From NCBI RefSeq assembly GCF_004327355.1, contig NZ_QJUM01000020.1, forward strand, positions 1 to 64,000: a stretch of 64,000 bases of DNA, given 5' to 3'. The position numbers and the translations under genes were made by a program. The notes under the pieces were generated by a model. It made no database searches. It saw only the letters and a program-made list of their open reading frames with translations, and had not been told where the DNA came from. This DNA is from Phytopseudomonas dryadis (lineage in GTDB: Bacteria; Pseudomonadota; Gammaproteobacteria; Pseudomonadales; Pseudomonadaceae). Position 1 is the first letter of the stretch; each line of letters opens with the position of its first letter. Positions 1-8,727 of this stretch are shown in pieces.

Positions 1-108
1 TGTGCAGTCATGCGTAAATACCTGACTGGCGTCTGGGCTTGCCTGAAGCTCGGTGTGCCTTTCGATTCATCCGAGCTATTCAGCAATGAACACCTGAAAA
101 ACGCTTGA
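1..108 (+). mobile_element. IS110-family transposase, C-terminal fragment cut by window edge
   Basis: The frame is open from the first base and ends in TGA at 106-108. The 35 visible residues contain AVMRKYLTGVWAC followed by GVPFDSSELF, the pattern found at the extreme C-terminus of IS110-type (DEDD/serine) transposases. The catalytic domains would lie outside the window, so it cannot be said whether the element is intact. It differs from the second IS110 tail near 8.6 kb, so the two are not copies of one element. Family assignment is from motif recognition only. Confidence 0.65.
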
Positions 109-149
109 CCACTAACAGAGTATCTACGGGATTGCGGCAAGCCAAAGCC

Positions 150-186
150 CGTGTAGGAGCGCCGACCTCGGCGCGATAGGGTTGCA
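150..186. repeat. REP-like palindromic element
   Basis: GTAGGAGCGCCGACCTCGGC followed by GCGATA. The same head (GTAGGAGCG, then GACCTCGGCGCGAT) recurs near 54600 and, with small changes, near 62240. It lies just downstream of the leftward acetyltransferase gene. This is a typical dispersed Pseudomonas REP-type sequence with no coding potential seen. Confidence 0.6.
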
Positions 187-229
187 GCCAATCAGCAAAA
201 CCTGTGGCGCGACCGCAATTTCGTTCTTG

Positions 230-685
230 TCAGAACAGCTTGCGGTACTGCACGAAGCCCGAGCGGTCGCCGATGCGCTCGTAGAGCAGTTGGGCCTTGG
301 CGTTGGTCTCGTGGGTCAGCCAGTGCACCCGCGAGCAGCCCGCCTCCCTGGCCACGGCATAGACATGCTCGATCAGTTGCCGGCCGACGCCATTGCTGCG
401 CACGTCCTTGGCGATGAACAGGTCCTGCAGGTAGCAGTAGTCGCCGATGGTCCAGCAGGAACGGTGGTAGAGCCAGTGCACCAGGCCGATGGCCTCGCCG
501 TCGCGCCAGGCCAGGGCGGCGAACATCGGTTCGTCCGGGTCGAGGAAGCGCTGCCAGGTCACGGCGCTGGTGTCGGCGTCGATCTCGGTCATGTAGAAGC
601 GCTGGTAACCCTGCCACAGGGGTAGCCAGGCGGCGTGGTCGGCGGCGCTGACGGCGCGGATTTCCACGGGAATGCGGACGGTCAT
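230..685 (-). CDS. GNAT family N-acetyltransferase
   Basis: 151 aa, a normal size for a single-domain GNAT enzyme that moves an acetyl group from acetyl-CoA to an amine. The acetyl-CoA pyrophosphate-binding signature RSNGVG is at residues 96-101, preceded by the beta-strand YLQDLFI and followed by an amphipathic helix; the C-terminal strand ends QYRKLF. The start at 685 is chosen because GGAGAG lies 6 bases upstream; a longer in-frame extension to 745 has no ribosome site. It is separated from the ABC permease gene by about 100 bases and is probably its own transcript. The substrate cannot be told from sequence. Confidence 0.85.
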   Translation of the reverse strand: MTVRIPVEIRAVSAADHAAWLPLWQGYQRFYMTEIDADTSAVTWQRFLDPDEPMFAALAWRDGEAIGLVHWLYHRSCWTIGDYCYLQDLFIAKDVRSNGVGRQLIEHVYAVAREAGCSRVHWLTHETNAKAQLLYERIGDRSGFVQYRKLF

Positions 686-749
686 GGGCAGCTCTCCTGA
701 AGGTCGATCGACCGCCATCCTGCGATGCCTGGGCCGGCATCGCAAGCGA

Positions 750-790
750 CAGCGCGTCGCTGGCCCTGCTGCGTTGAATACCAGCCAGGC
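750..790. repeat. partial copy of a dispersed intergenic repeat
   Basis: TGGCCCTGCTGCGTTGAA here matches the opening part of the longer repeats at 39634-39860 and 57563-57703 (CTGCTGCGCGTCGG, then CCTGCTGCGTTGAAAACAG). Only about 35 bases are kept, between a GNAT gene and an ABC permease stop codon, so this is a truncated copy. Confidence 0.4.
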
Positions 791-791
791 G

Positions 792-1628
792 CTAACGCCC
801 GTTCAGGTAGGCCTTGCCGTAATGCCGTTCCAGGCGGGCCTGGAGCAGTTCCAGGCCGATCGACAGCAGCCAGTAGATCACCGCCGCGGTGGTCAGCATC
901 TCGATGTAGCGGTAGGACGAGCGCCCGTAGGACTGGGCCAGGAACATCACCTCCCAGACTCCCATCACCGAGATCAGCGAGGAGTCCTTGAGCATGGCGA
1001 TGAACTGGCTGGTGGTCGGCGGGATGATGGTGCGCATCGCCTGGGGCAGGGTCACCCGCCAGAAGATCACCACCGGCTTGAGACCCAGGGCCAGGGAGGC
1101 TTCGCGCTGGCCGGGGGCCACGCCGATCAGCCCGGCGCGGAAGATCTCGCTCAGGTAGGCGCCGTAGTTCAGCGACAGGGCGATGATCCCGGCGGCGATC
1201 GCGCCCGGCACCAGGCCCAGTTGCGGCAGGCCGAGGTAGATCAGCAGGATCTGGATCAGCAGTGGCGTGCCGCGGAAGAACGAGGCGTAGAAGCTGGCGA
1301 TGCCGAAGGCCACGGCGCTCTTCGACAGGCGCGCCAGGGCGGTGACGAAGCCCAGCGCCAGGGACGCCCAGATCGAGCAGAAGCACAGGAACAGGGTCAG
1401 CGCCGCGCCCTGCAGGAAACCGTTCGGCGCCAGGTTGGCGCCGAGCAGGTTGGGCAGTTTCTCGAGGATGATCGAGAATTTCAGCTCGAAGCTGAGAAAG
1501 AACGCCACGCACAGGGCGAACAGGCCGGCCCAGGTGAGGTACAGGCGCGTACGGAAGCCGAGCAGGCGTTGCAACGGCGATTCGCGCACCGCCGGTGGCG
1601 GGCGCGGGGTTTCGGGGGCTGGCGTCAT
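792..1628 (-). CDS. Polar amino-acid ABC transporter permease (HisM/GlnP type)
   Basis: 278 aa inner-membrane permease with an N-terminal cytoplasmic stretch rich in proline, then about five or six hydrophobic segments. The ABC-coupling (EAA-like) loop reads EASLALGLKPVVIFWRVTLP, typical of the His/Glu/Arg/opine permease family. The ATG at 1628 overlaps the stop of the upstream binding-protein gene by 4 bases (ATGA), so the two are translationally coupled. No ATPase gene is adjacent: the importer must borrow one from elsewhere or its gene was lost. A longer frame to 1724 would lie inside the upstream gene and is rejected. Confidence 0.88.
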   Translation of the reverse strand: MTPAPETPRPPPAVRESPLQRLLGFRTRLYLTWAGLFALCVAFFLSFELKFSIILEKLPNLLGANLAPNGFLQGAALTLFLCFCSIWASLALGFVTALARLSKSAVAFGIASFYASFFRGTPLLIQILLIYLGLPQLGLVPGAIAAGIIALSLNYGAYLSEIFRAGLIGVAPGQREASLALGLKPVVIFWRVTLPQAMRTIIPPTTSQFIAMLKDSSLISVMGVWEVMFLAQSYGRSSYRYIEMLTTAAVIYWLLSIGLELLQARLERHYGKAYLNGR

Positions 1629-2446
1629 TGGCTGATGTCGGAACCGATCCACTTGTTGGAGATGGCCGCCAGGGTACCGTCCTGGCGCAGCTGGGCGAAG
1701 ACGTCCTCGACCTTGGCCCGCCATTCGGCATCGTTCTTCTCGATGGCCACGGCGTTGGGTTCAGCGTAGAGCGGCTCGCCCGCCAGCTTGAAGCGCGGAT
1801 CCTGGTCGATGCGCGGCTGTGCGGTGACCAGGTTGGTGAGGATGGCATCCAGACGCACGCCGGCGCCCAGGGCGAGGTCGTGGAAGGCCACGGTGTCGTT
1901 GTCGTAGGGGGCGACCTGGACGGCGTCGAAGGGATAGTCCAGCGGCTGGTCTTCGGCGCCTTCGATGACCAGATCCTTGTTCAGGTAGCTCTCGTAGGAC
2001 GACGCGCTGGTGACGCCGACCTTCAGGCCGGACAGTTCCCTGGCCGACTGGATGCGCTCATCCGCGGCATTGACCACGATCACCGCCGGCGAGGCGTAGT
2101 AGGTGACCGGGAAGTCGAACACCTGCGCGCGCGCCTGGCTCGGCGTCATGGAGCAGATGCAGATGTCGTAGCGACCGCTCCAGCGGCCCGCGGCGATCAC
2201 GTCCCAGGATGGCGTCTCCAGGCGCAGCTTGACGCCGAGCCGGTCGGCAACCGCCTTGGCCACGTCGACGTCGAAGCCATCGAGCTGATTCTGCTCGTTG
2301 AGGAAGGAGAACGGCGGGTAGTTCTCCATCAGCACGTTGACCAGTTCGCCATTCTTCTCGATGCGCTCGAGAGTGGGGCCGGCCAGAGCCTGGCTGCAGA
2401 GAGTGGCGAGGGTCAGCCCGAGGACCGGGAGCAGAGGGTTTTTCAT
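1625..2446 (-). CDS. Polar amino-acid ABC transporter substrate-binding protein
   Basis: 273 aa periplasmic binding protein of the SBP_bac_3 family. A Sec signal peptide (MKNPLLPVLGLTLATLCSQ, cleavage after ALA near residue 22) precedes the mature start. Conserved family blocks include NYPPFSFLNEQNQLDGFDVDVA, CICSMTPSQARAQVFDFPVTYY (both shortened here) and KLGVTSASSYE-like LKVGVTSASSYE. It is the first gene of a two-gene operon with the permease and is divergent from a homocysteine S-methyltransferase. That neighbour suggests a methylated sulfur amino acid such as S-methylmethionine as cargo, but this is inference. Confidence 0.87.
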   Translation of the reverse strand: MKNPLLPVLGLTLATLCSQALAGPTLERIEKNGELVNVLMENYPPFSFLNEQNQLDGFDVDVAKAVADRLGVKLRLETPSWDVIAAGRWSGRYDICICSMTPSQARAQVFDFPVTYYASPAVIVVNAADERIQSARELSGLKVGVTSASSYESYLNKDLVIEGAEDQPLDYPFDAVQVAPYDNDTVAFHDLALGAGVRLDAILTNLVTAQPRIDQDPRFKLAGEPLYAEPNAVAIEKNDAEWRAKVEDVFAQLRQDGTLAAISNKWIGSDISQ

Positions 2447-2542
2447 GGGACTCCTTAGACGCGAAACAGGTTGTGGTGGGCACGAAGTCTGTATTAAATA
2501 GTTATAAATGATGCCGTCCAAATGAATTTAAGGAATATATAT

Positions 2543-3457
2543 ATGACGGAAACTTCTCTGCGCGCAGCTCCCCTGGTCATGCTCGATGGTGGTATGGGCC
2601 GTGAGTTGCAGCGCCGTGGCGCGCCTTTCCGCCAGCCGGAGTGGTCGGCGCTGGCGTTGACCGAGGCGCCCGATCAGGTGGAAGCGGTGCATGCCGCCTA
2701 CATCGCCAGTGGCAGCGACGTGATCACCAGCAACAGCTATGCCGTGGTGCCCTTCCATATCGGCGAGCAACGCTTCGCCCGGGAGGGACGCGCGCTGGCC
2801 GCGCGTGCCGGCGAACTGGCGCGCCGCGCCGCCGACAGCAGCGTCCGCCCGGTGCGCGTTGCCGGTTCATTGCCACCGCTGTTCGGTTCCTACCGTCCGG
2901 ATCTGTTCGAGCCGCAGCGTGTCGCCGAGGTGCTGACGCCGCTGTTGCAGGGCCTGGCGCCGCATGTCGACCTGTGGCTGGCGGAAACCCAGAGTGCGAT
3001 CGCCGAAGCGCAGGCCATCCATGCCCATCTGCCGGACGATGGCAAACCGTTCTGGCTGTCCTTCACCCTGCAGGACGAAGAAACGGATGGCGTGCCTCGG
3101 CTGCGCTCCGGCGAGCCTGTGGCCGAAGCCGCCAGGGCCGCCGCCGGGATGGGCGTTGCGGTGCTGCTGTTCAACTGCAGCCAGCCGGAAGTCATCGGCG
3201 CGGCCATCGACGCCGCGCGCGAGACCTTGACCGGACTGGCCGTGGAGATCGCCATTGGCGCCTATGCCAATGCCTTTCCGCCACAGCCCAAGCAGGCCAC
3301 GGCCAACGATGGCCTGGACCCGCTGCGCGAGGATCTCGATCCGCCCGGCTACCTGCACTGGGTGGCCGACTGGCGTGCCCGTGGCGCCAGCCATCTGGGA
3401 GGGTGCTGCGGCATCGGCCCGGAGCATATCGCGCTGCTGGCGCAGCGGCTGGTCTGA
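2543..3457 (+). CDS. Homocysteine S-methyltransferase family protein (MmuM-like)
   Basis: 304 aa (beta/alpha)8 enzyme of the Pfam S-methyl_trans family, which transfers a methyl group from S-methylmethionine or related donors to homocysteine, giving methionine. The N-terminal MLDGGMGRELQRRG and the zinc ligands Cys212 (FNCSQP) and Cys288/Cys289 (GGCCGIGPEHI) are present. The start at 2543 is preferred over the ATG at 2522 because AAGGA sits 8-9 bases upstream of it. The gene is divergent from an amino-acid ABC pair across about 100 AT-rich bases, which probably hold both promoters. Methyl donor not determinable. Confidence 0.85.
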   Translation: MTETSLRAAPLVMLDGGMGRELQRRGAPFRQPEWSALALTEAPDQVEAVHAAYIASGSDVITSNSYAVVPFHIGEQRFAREGRALAARAGELARRAADSSVRPVRVAGSLPPLFGSYRPDLFEPQRVAEVLTPLLQGLAPHVDLWLAETQSAIAEAQAIHAHLPDDGKPFWLSFTLQDEETDGVPRLRSGEPVAEAARAAAGMGVAVLLFNCSQPEVIGAAIDAARETLTGLAVEIAIGAYANAFPPQPKQATANDGLDPLREDLDPPGYLHWVADWRARGASHLGGCCGIGPEHIALLAQRLV

Positions 3458-3504
3458 ACGGCACCGCGTCATGCGCGGGCGCCGGAACTCAACGCCAGCG
3501 GCAA

Positions 3505-3532
3505 CGCCCGGGCCGGTATGACGACCCGGGCG
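3505..3532. terminator. GC-rich hairpin between convergent genes
   Basis: CGCCCGGG (3505-3512) pairs with CCCGGGCG (3525-3532) around a 12-base loop, midway between the convergent stop codons at 3457 and 3546. There is no clear T-run on either strand, so intrinsic termination is uncertain. Confidence 0.4.
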
Positions 3533-3545
3533 CTGCCCGGTCCGA

Positions 3546-6500
3546 TCAGAAGCGCAACTGCCACTGGGCGACCAGGGCATGGTTCTGCGTGCGGCTGCCG
3601 TACTCGCCGCTGTAGCCCAGGCCCAGGCTCTGGCCATTGCTGATGCCCAGATCCAGGCCGGCTTCGGCCAGCAGGCTGTCGCGATCCAGGGCGCTGCCTT
3701 CGACGTTGAAGGCACTGCCGCCACTGAGGAAGGACTGCCGGGCCTGGCTATCGAGATCACCGTAGGTATGCCGCCAGCCCAGGCTGACACGCGGGGTCAG
3801 GCTCATGCCGTTGTCCAGGGTACCGAGGTGGGCCAGGCGCAGGCCCAGGGTGCTGCTGAGGTTGTCCTGTTTCTGGCTGTCGACATGCAGCGCCGCGGCG
3901 CCACCCTTTTCATCGTAGGACTCGTGGCTGTAGCGCTGGTAGCCGAGGCCGGCGAAGGGTTCGGCGAGCAGCCGGCCGCTGGCCATCTGGTAGCCCAGCT
4001 CGGCGAACACCTGCTGGCTGTCGGCGTTGTAGTCGCTACGCAGGCGGTCACTGAAACCGGCGAAGTCGACCCGTCGCGTACCGCTGTTGTCGTGGCGGCT
4101 GTAGGCCGCGCCCAGGCGCAGGGCGAAGGGGCCGCTCTGGCGCAGGGCATAGACGCCCAGGTGCAGGCTGTCGATATCGCTGGAGATGCCAGGGCCGGCA
4201 TCCACATCGGTACGGGCGTAGCCGCCCAGCACGCCGATACGCCAGGTCGGGTTCAGCGCCCAGTCGGCGCCGAGCACCGCGCCGCGGGTATCCTGGGTCA
4301 GGTCATGGCCGCCCTGGCGGCCATCGAGCTTGCCGTGGCTGCCCAGGCCCTGCAGCCAGAGGCGCCCTTCGGCGCGCGGGTCGTTGAGGGTGCGGGCTTC
4401 GTTCGGCACGCCGCTGGCGGCGAGCAGTGGCGCTGCGTCGTGCAGCAGCGAGGCTTGCAGGTTGTCGGTCCCGCCCAGCTGCTGCATGGCGCCGAGCATG
4501 CTGCTGGCCACTTGTGCGTTGCCGGCCAGGCTGGCGGCCATGAGGCTGGCGTTGCTGCTGGCGGCCAACTGGTCGATGGCGTTGGCGGCAGTGCCGTTGC
4601 TGCTGGTCAGTACGGCGTTGTACAGCGTGCCGTTGCCCTGGGATTCCAGCGCACGCGCCGCGCCACGGCCGTTGGTGTTGCGCGCCAGGTCGGCGAAGCT
4701 GCGGTCGTTGCGGGCCAAGGTCAGGTCGACGTTGTGGGCAGCGTACTGCAGGGTCGGGGTCAGGAAGGCCAGGTTGCTGCTGAAATCGGCAAAGGTGCCG
4801 GTAATCGCGCCGTTAGCCTGGAGCACCTGATAGCTGCTCTGCAGTGGGTAGTCTCCCGCAAGCGCATCGATGCGCAGGTTGGCGCCGTTCAGGGCGACAT
4901 CGCCGCCGACACTGAGCGTATTGCTGGCGCCTGCGGGGCTGACCGTCAGCGTCAGGGTCGAGCCGCTGGCCAGGTTCAGGTTGCCACCGACGACACCGCC
5001 GCTGAAGGTGGCGCCGTTGTCGACCTGCACATCGCCCTGCAGGGTGCCCAGGTTGAGCAGGCTGGCACCGCTGTAGATGCGCGTGCTGGCGCTGAAGTCG
5101 TCGCTGTCCAGGCTCCAGGTACCGCTGCGTACATCCAGGTTTTCGAAGTTGAGGCTGTTGCCGAAACGGCCGCCGGCGGCATCGTCGAGCACCAGCTTGT
5201 CGATTCCCGCGCCACCGTCGACGCTGCCGATGAAGCGTGCCGTGGAAAGCACGGTCAGGCTGTCGTCGCCATCGCCCAGATCCACGGCCAGGCCGTTGAG
5301 GCCTTCGATCAGGCCGGCATTGATCAGGCTGTCGTTACCGCCGCCCATCTGCACGGCGGCGGCCGCGGTGGTGCTGTTGGCCTCGTCGACGCGGGTGGTG
5401 TCGAGGCCGCCACGGATGCTGCCGCCGGCATGGTTGATCAGCACGTCGTCGAAGTCGCCGACCAGGCCGATGGCGGCCTCGTCCGCGCCGATGATGCTGC
5501 CGGCGTTGTCGATGCGGACCACGCCGCCCTGGGCGTCGCTGGTGCCACGGCCGCTGGCTACCGCGGAGCCGGCGGCGCCGTCGTCGATGAGGATGCCCTT
5601 GGCCTGGCCGAAGATGCTGGCGCCGGCATGGTTGATGAGGGTGCCGCCGCCGGCGGCGATGCCGTCCGCGCCGTTGGGGTGGCCGCCGGAGTCCAGGCCG
5701 CCGGCACCGGTGCCTTCGATGCGGCCGTGGTTCTCGATGTAGGCGATGCCGTCGATATCGACGCCGTCACCGTCGCCGTTGTCCTGGGTCAGGCCCGCGC
5801 CTTCGTGGTCGTAGACGTTGCCGGCGCCGGCGTAGTTGCCGCTGATCAGGCCATGGTTGATCACCACGCCGTGGCCGTCGATGCCGACGCCGGAGCCGTT
5901 CTTGCCCCTGATCTCGCCACCTGTGTAGTTGATGATCACCGGGTTGAGGATCTGGACGTTCTCGGTGGTGACGCCGTCGACCACCTTGTCGAAGGTCACG
6001 CCGTTGCCGTCCGCGCTGCGCACGATCAGGCGTTCCAGGCCGATCAGGTTGCTGTCCGCGGCGAAGGCCAGCGGGTCGCCGCCGTCGATGCCATGGCGCG
6101 GGCCGGTGATGGTGCCGTGGTTGAGGATGGCGACGTTGGCGCGTTCGTTCTCGATGGCCACGCCATCGGCGGCGGAGACGTCGGCTCCGCAGCCTACCGA
6201 GGCCGCCATGTAGTCGGGGCAACTGGTGTTGACCAGGCCGGTGGAGAAGATATGGCCGTAGTTGGTCAGGGTGAAGTTGCTGCCCAGACGCAGGGCGTCG
6301 TTGCCGGTGGAACTGATCACCGCCGTGCGATTGTCCACGGCACCGTTGATGATCTGGTTGTGCTCGCTGGTGTAATCGAGGTCGGCCTTGATCGCGCGTT
6401 CGCCGCCGATAGCGGCGCCGACCTGCGCGATGGTGCCCTGGTTGTCGATGACGTAGTGGCCGTCCTCCTTGTTGAGGCGGATGGTCTGCGCGCCGCTGGA

Positions 6501-7139
6501 GCTGATGACGCCGGTTTTTTCGTTGCTGAGGATCAGGGTCTGCCCGCTGGCGTTGGCATCGATGGCGCGTTGTGTGCCGGTATGCGCGATGGTGCCCGCG
6601 TTGTGGATGACGTACGTGCCGTTCTCGGAGTTGAGGTGCAGGGCGCTTTCGCCGCTGCCACTGGTGCTGATGGTGCCGGTATTGTTGAGGATCAGGCTCG
6701 AGCTGGCGCCGTTGATATGGATAGCGCGTTCGGCGCTGCTGATGCTGCCCGCGTTGTTGATGAGGTACTGACCGTTGGCGCGGGCGAGGCGGATGGCCGC
6801 GGCGCTGTTGGAGCTGATCGCGCCGCTGCTTGCGTTGTTGATGGTCAGGATCGGCGTGCCGGCGTTGGCATCGATGGCGCGGCCGCTGCCGGTCTGCGCG
6901 ATGGTGCCGGCGTTGTTCAGTACCGAGGTGCCGGTCAGGACGTTGACCGCCACGCTACTGCCGCTGGTGCTCAAGGTGCCGCCCTGTTCGACGGTGCCGG
7001 TATCGGGCAGGGTCTGCGTGGTGGTCACGGTGCTGCCCGTGGCGATGGTGAAATCGGCCCCGACGGCCTGGCCGGCGAGGGCGGCCTGCAGGGCGATTAC
7101 CAGAGGGAGCGGGTGCAACAGCGGGTTCAGTCGAGACAT
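3546..7139 (-). CDS. Autotransporter (type Va secretion) with repetitive beta-helix passenger
   Basis: 1197 aa from the ATG at 7139, which begins a plausible signal peptide (hydrophobic PLVIALQAALAGQAVGA). The passenger, about residues 30-900, carries degenerate beta-helix repeats of the form INNAGTI, AIDANA, GVISSS and AIRLNK every 20-45 residues in the first third, then longer glycine/aspartate-rich repeats (NHGLISGNYAG, HEGAGL, INHAGASIFGQ). The last ~280 residues form the autotransporter beta-barrel (GRLWLQGLGSHG to the terminal WQLRF with C-terminal Phe, the signal read by the Bam machinery). It follows ansA by 67 bases on the same strand. No RGD, protease or lipase motif was noticed; an adhesin is the simplest guess. 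A long open frame on the opposite strand is a codon-bias shadow. Confidence 0.9.
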   Translation of the reverse strand: MSRLNPLLHPLPLVIALQAALAGQAVGADFTIATGSTVTTTQTLPDTGTVEQGGTLSTSGSSVAVNVLTGTSVLNNAGTIAQTGSGRAIDANAGTPILTINNASSGAISSNSAAAIRLARANGQYLINNAGSISSAERAIHINGASSSLILNNTGTISTSGSGESALHLNSENGTYVIHNAGTIAHTGTQRAIDANASGQTLILSNEKTGVISSSGAQTIRLNKEDGHYVIDNQGTIAQVGAAIGGERAIKADLDYTSEHNQIINGAVDNRTAVISSTGNDALRLGSNFTLTNYGHIFSTGLVNTSCPDYMAASVGCGADVSAADGVAIENERANVAILNHGTITGPRHGIDGGDPLAFAADSNLIGLERLIVRSADGNGVTFDKVVDGVTTENVQILNPVIINYTGGEIRGKNGSGVGIDGHGVVINHGLISGNYAGAGNVYDHEGAGLTQDNGDGDGVDIDGIAYIENHGRIEGTGAGGLDSGGHPNGADGIAAGGGTLINHAGASIFGQAKGILIDDGAAGSAVASGRGTSDAQGGVVRIDNAGSIIGADEAAIGLVGDFDDVLINHAGGSIRGGLDTTRVDEANSTTAAAAVQMGGGNDSLINAGLIEGLNGLAVDLGDGDDSLTVLSTARFIGSVDGGAGIDKLVLDDAAGGRFGNSLNFENLDVRSGTWSLDSDDFSASTRIYSGASLLNLGTLQGDVQVDNGATFSGGVVGGNLNLASGSTLTLTVSPAGASNTLSVGGDVALNGANLRIDALAGDYPLQSSYQVLQANGAITGTFADFSSNLAFLTPTLQYAAHNVDLTLARNDRSFADLARNTNGRGAARALESQGNGTLYNAVLTSSNGTAANAIDQLAASSNASLMAASLAGNAQVASSMLGAMQQLGGTDNLQASLLHDAAPLLAASGVPNEARTLNDPRAEGRLWLQGLGSHGKLDGRQGGHDLTQDTRGAVLGADWALNPTWRIGVLGGYARTDVDAGPGISSDIDSLHLGVYALRQSGPFALRLGAAYSRHDNSGTRRVDFAGFSDRLRSDYNADSQQVFAELGYQMASGRLLAEPFAGLGYQRYSHESYDEKGGAAALHVDSQKQDNLSSTLGLRLAHLGTLDNGMSLTPRVSLGWRHTYGDLDSQARQSFLSGGSAFNVEGSALDRDSLLAEAGLDLGISNGQSLGLGYSGEYGSRTQNHALVAQWQLRF

Positions 7140-7206
7140 GGGGCACCAGTCGTTGGAGTAATAAGGCCAGCGACTATGCCCACATGATGTTACGGAGAGT
7201 TGACGG

Positions 7207-8202
7207 TCAGTCTGCGGCGCATTCACCGCACAGATCGAGCGCGAACAAACGTTCCACTTCGGCCTGCGGCAAGCCGGCGCCGAGCAGGGCGAACAGCTTG
7301 CCCAGTGCCGCCTCGCGGGTCATGCCGCCGCCGGATACCAGGCCGACCGCCGCCAACTGGCTGCCCGCCGCATACACGCCGAACTCGACATGCCCCTGGG
7401 GGCACTGGCTGATGGCGGCCAATACCACGCCCCGGGCATGGGCCTGGCGCAGCACCTCGAGCAGTTCGGCGTCGTCGCTGGGCCCCGTGCCGCTGCCGTA
7501 GCACTCCAGCAGCAGACCCTGCACGCCGCTGTCGAGCAGAGCCCGCAGGTGGGCGGCGCGCAGGCCGGGAAACAGCGGCTGCAGCGCGAGGTTGACCGGC
7601 TGGCGCGGCTGGCGGTAATCGATCTGCGCCGGCAGCGCCTCGAGGCGTTCGCCCTGGCGCCGGCGTGGCAGCACCTGGAAGGCATCGAAGGCATCGCTGC
7701 GCAGCTTGCCGACCCGGGCGCCATGCAGCAGCGCACCGTTGAAGAACAGGTGCACGCCGCTGGGAGCGCCGGCGGCCAGCACCCGCAGGGCGCCGAACAG
7801 GTTGGGCCAGGCGTCGCTGTTTTCGCTGCCCGCCGGCAGCATCGAGCCGGTCAGCAGCACCGGCACCGGCAGGCCCAGCAGCAGGAAGCTCAGGGCGGTG
7901 GCGCTGTAGGCCAGGGTGTCGGTACCGTGCAGCACCAGCACGCCGTCGCAGCCGTCCCGTTCGATGGCCTGGCGAATCGCCGCGACCATCGCCAGCCAGT
8001 GGCCCTGGTTCATGTTGGCGCTGTCGATCGGTGGCAGCAGCTCGCGGAAGATCCAGTTCGGCAACGCCGATTGCGCGTGCCGGGCCTGCTGCTCGCGCAG
8101 ACGAGCCTCGAAACCGGAGGCCGGGGCCAGGCCGGCGGCGCTCATCTGCATGCCGATGGTGCCGCCGGTGTAGAGCACGAGGAGTTTTTGCGCTGCGGGC
8201 AT
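7207..8202 (-). CDS. ansA: L-asparaginase, type I (AnsA-like)
   Basis: 331 aa, the usual size for cytoplasmic asparaginases, which hydrolyse L-asparagine to aspartate and ammonia. Both catalytic threonine blocks are present: TGGTIG at residues 12-17 and HGTDT at 92-96 followed by LAYSATALSFLL. No signal peptide, supporting a type I cytosolic enzyme. Aspartate made here could be deaminated by AspA, encoded about 9 kb away. The gene is upstream of the autotransporter on the same strand, probably without a functional link. Confidence 0.88.
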   Translation of the reverse strand: MPAAQKLLVLYTGGTIGMQMSAAGLAPASGFEARLREQQARHAQSALPNWIFRELLPPIDSANMNQGHWLAMVAAIRQAIERDGCDGVLVLHGTDTLAYSATALSFLLLGLPVPVLLTGSMLPAGSENSDAWPNLFGALRVLAAGAPSGVHLFFNGALLHGARVGKLRSDAFDAFQVLPRRRQGERLEALPAQIDYRQPRQPVNLALQPLFPGLRAAHLRALLDSGVQGLLLECYGSGTGPSDDAELLEVLRQAHARGVVLAAISQCPQGHVEFGVYAAGSQLAAVGLVSGGGMTREAALGKLFALLGAGLPQAEVERLFALDLCGECAAD

Positions 8203-8590
8203 GCCGTTGTCCTTGTGAGCAGAGTGGCTATGACGGGGTGGCAGGATACAACCGATCGCCGTTCATGGCAGGCTCGGCGTTCGCATCCGTGGCCATGGGC
8301 GGCACCAGGCCTGTCGCTGTCCGTCGCGGGGTCATGTGTCGGCCAGGGTGGTCGATGTGCCCGGGGCGGCGAACGGGGCAATCGTAATGGGGGATGGCAG
8401 GCAGCCATAAGCTGCAAGGCGGATGGCCGCCCCCTTCAAGCGGCAAGTAAAGGCGGTAGCGGACACTGCAGTCTGCGTGGGAGGGGCTTTAGCCGCTATT
8501 GGTCCGTCAAGGGCGCAAAGAGCTCGCGGCTAAAGCGGATCGCCGCCTGGCCCCTCCCACAGCCACAGGGCGTAGATACCGTCTTGAGCC
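8203..8590. other. 388-base intergenic region with an inverted repeat
   Basis: No coding region is supported. It contains the REP-type inverted repeat described at 8477-8560 and the presumed ansA promoter near 8210-8260. Several short frames on both strands overlap one another and have neither ribosome sites nor recognisable protein patterns. Confidence 0.6.
8477..8560. repeat. REP-type inverted repeat
   Basis: GTGGGAGGGGC (8477-8487) pairs with GCCCCTCCCAC (8550-8560); inside these, TTTAGCCGC pairs with GCGGCTAAA. The same theme (GTGGAAGGGGC with GCCCCTTCCAC and GGCTAAA) recurs at 21457-21491 just upstream of amiB. This looks like a paired REP element. Confidence 0.65.
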
Positions 8591-8722
8591 TCACTTCGCA
8601 AGGGTGAGTTCAGGGTTGAACGGCTTGCCGGATTTCAGCACCCCGTAAGCGATGCACAGCAGCTTGCGCCTTTGAGCAACCACTCGGCCCGTTCGCTCGG
8701 ATACGACATTGGCTCTGTGATG
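8591..8722 (-). pseudogene. IS110-family transposase remnant, C-terminal tail only
   Basis: Read leftward, the frame gives QRRKLLCIAYGVLKSGKPF then NPELTLAK and a stop at 8591-8593. RKLL-IAYGVLKSGKPF is the recognisable C-terminal motif of IS110/IS116/IS902 transposases. Sequence further upstream (VPHHRANVVSERTGRVVAQ) does not resemble the family, so only about 30 residues survive. It lies against the stop codon of the LysR gene at 8728 and marks an old insertion beside the dgd locus. Confidence 0.6.
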
Positions 8723-8727
8723 GGGCA

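Noticed and set aside
3579..7187. 1202-codon open frame opposite the autotransporter
   Set aside because: It is rich in Ala, Val, Gly, Gln and Asp without any domain, signal peptide or ribosome site. High GC bias leaves the antisense frame open; the leftward frame has signal peptide, repeats and barrel.
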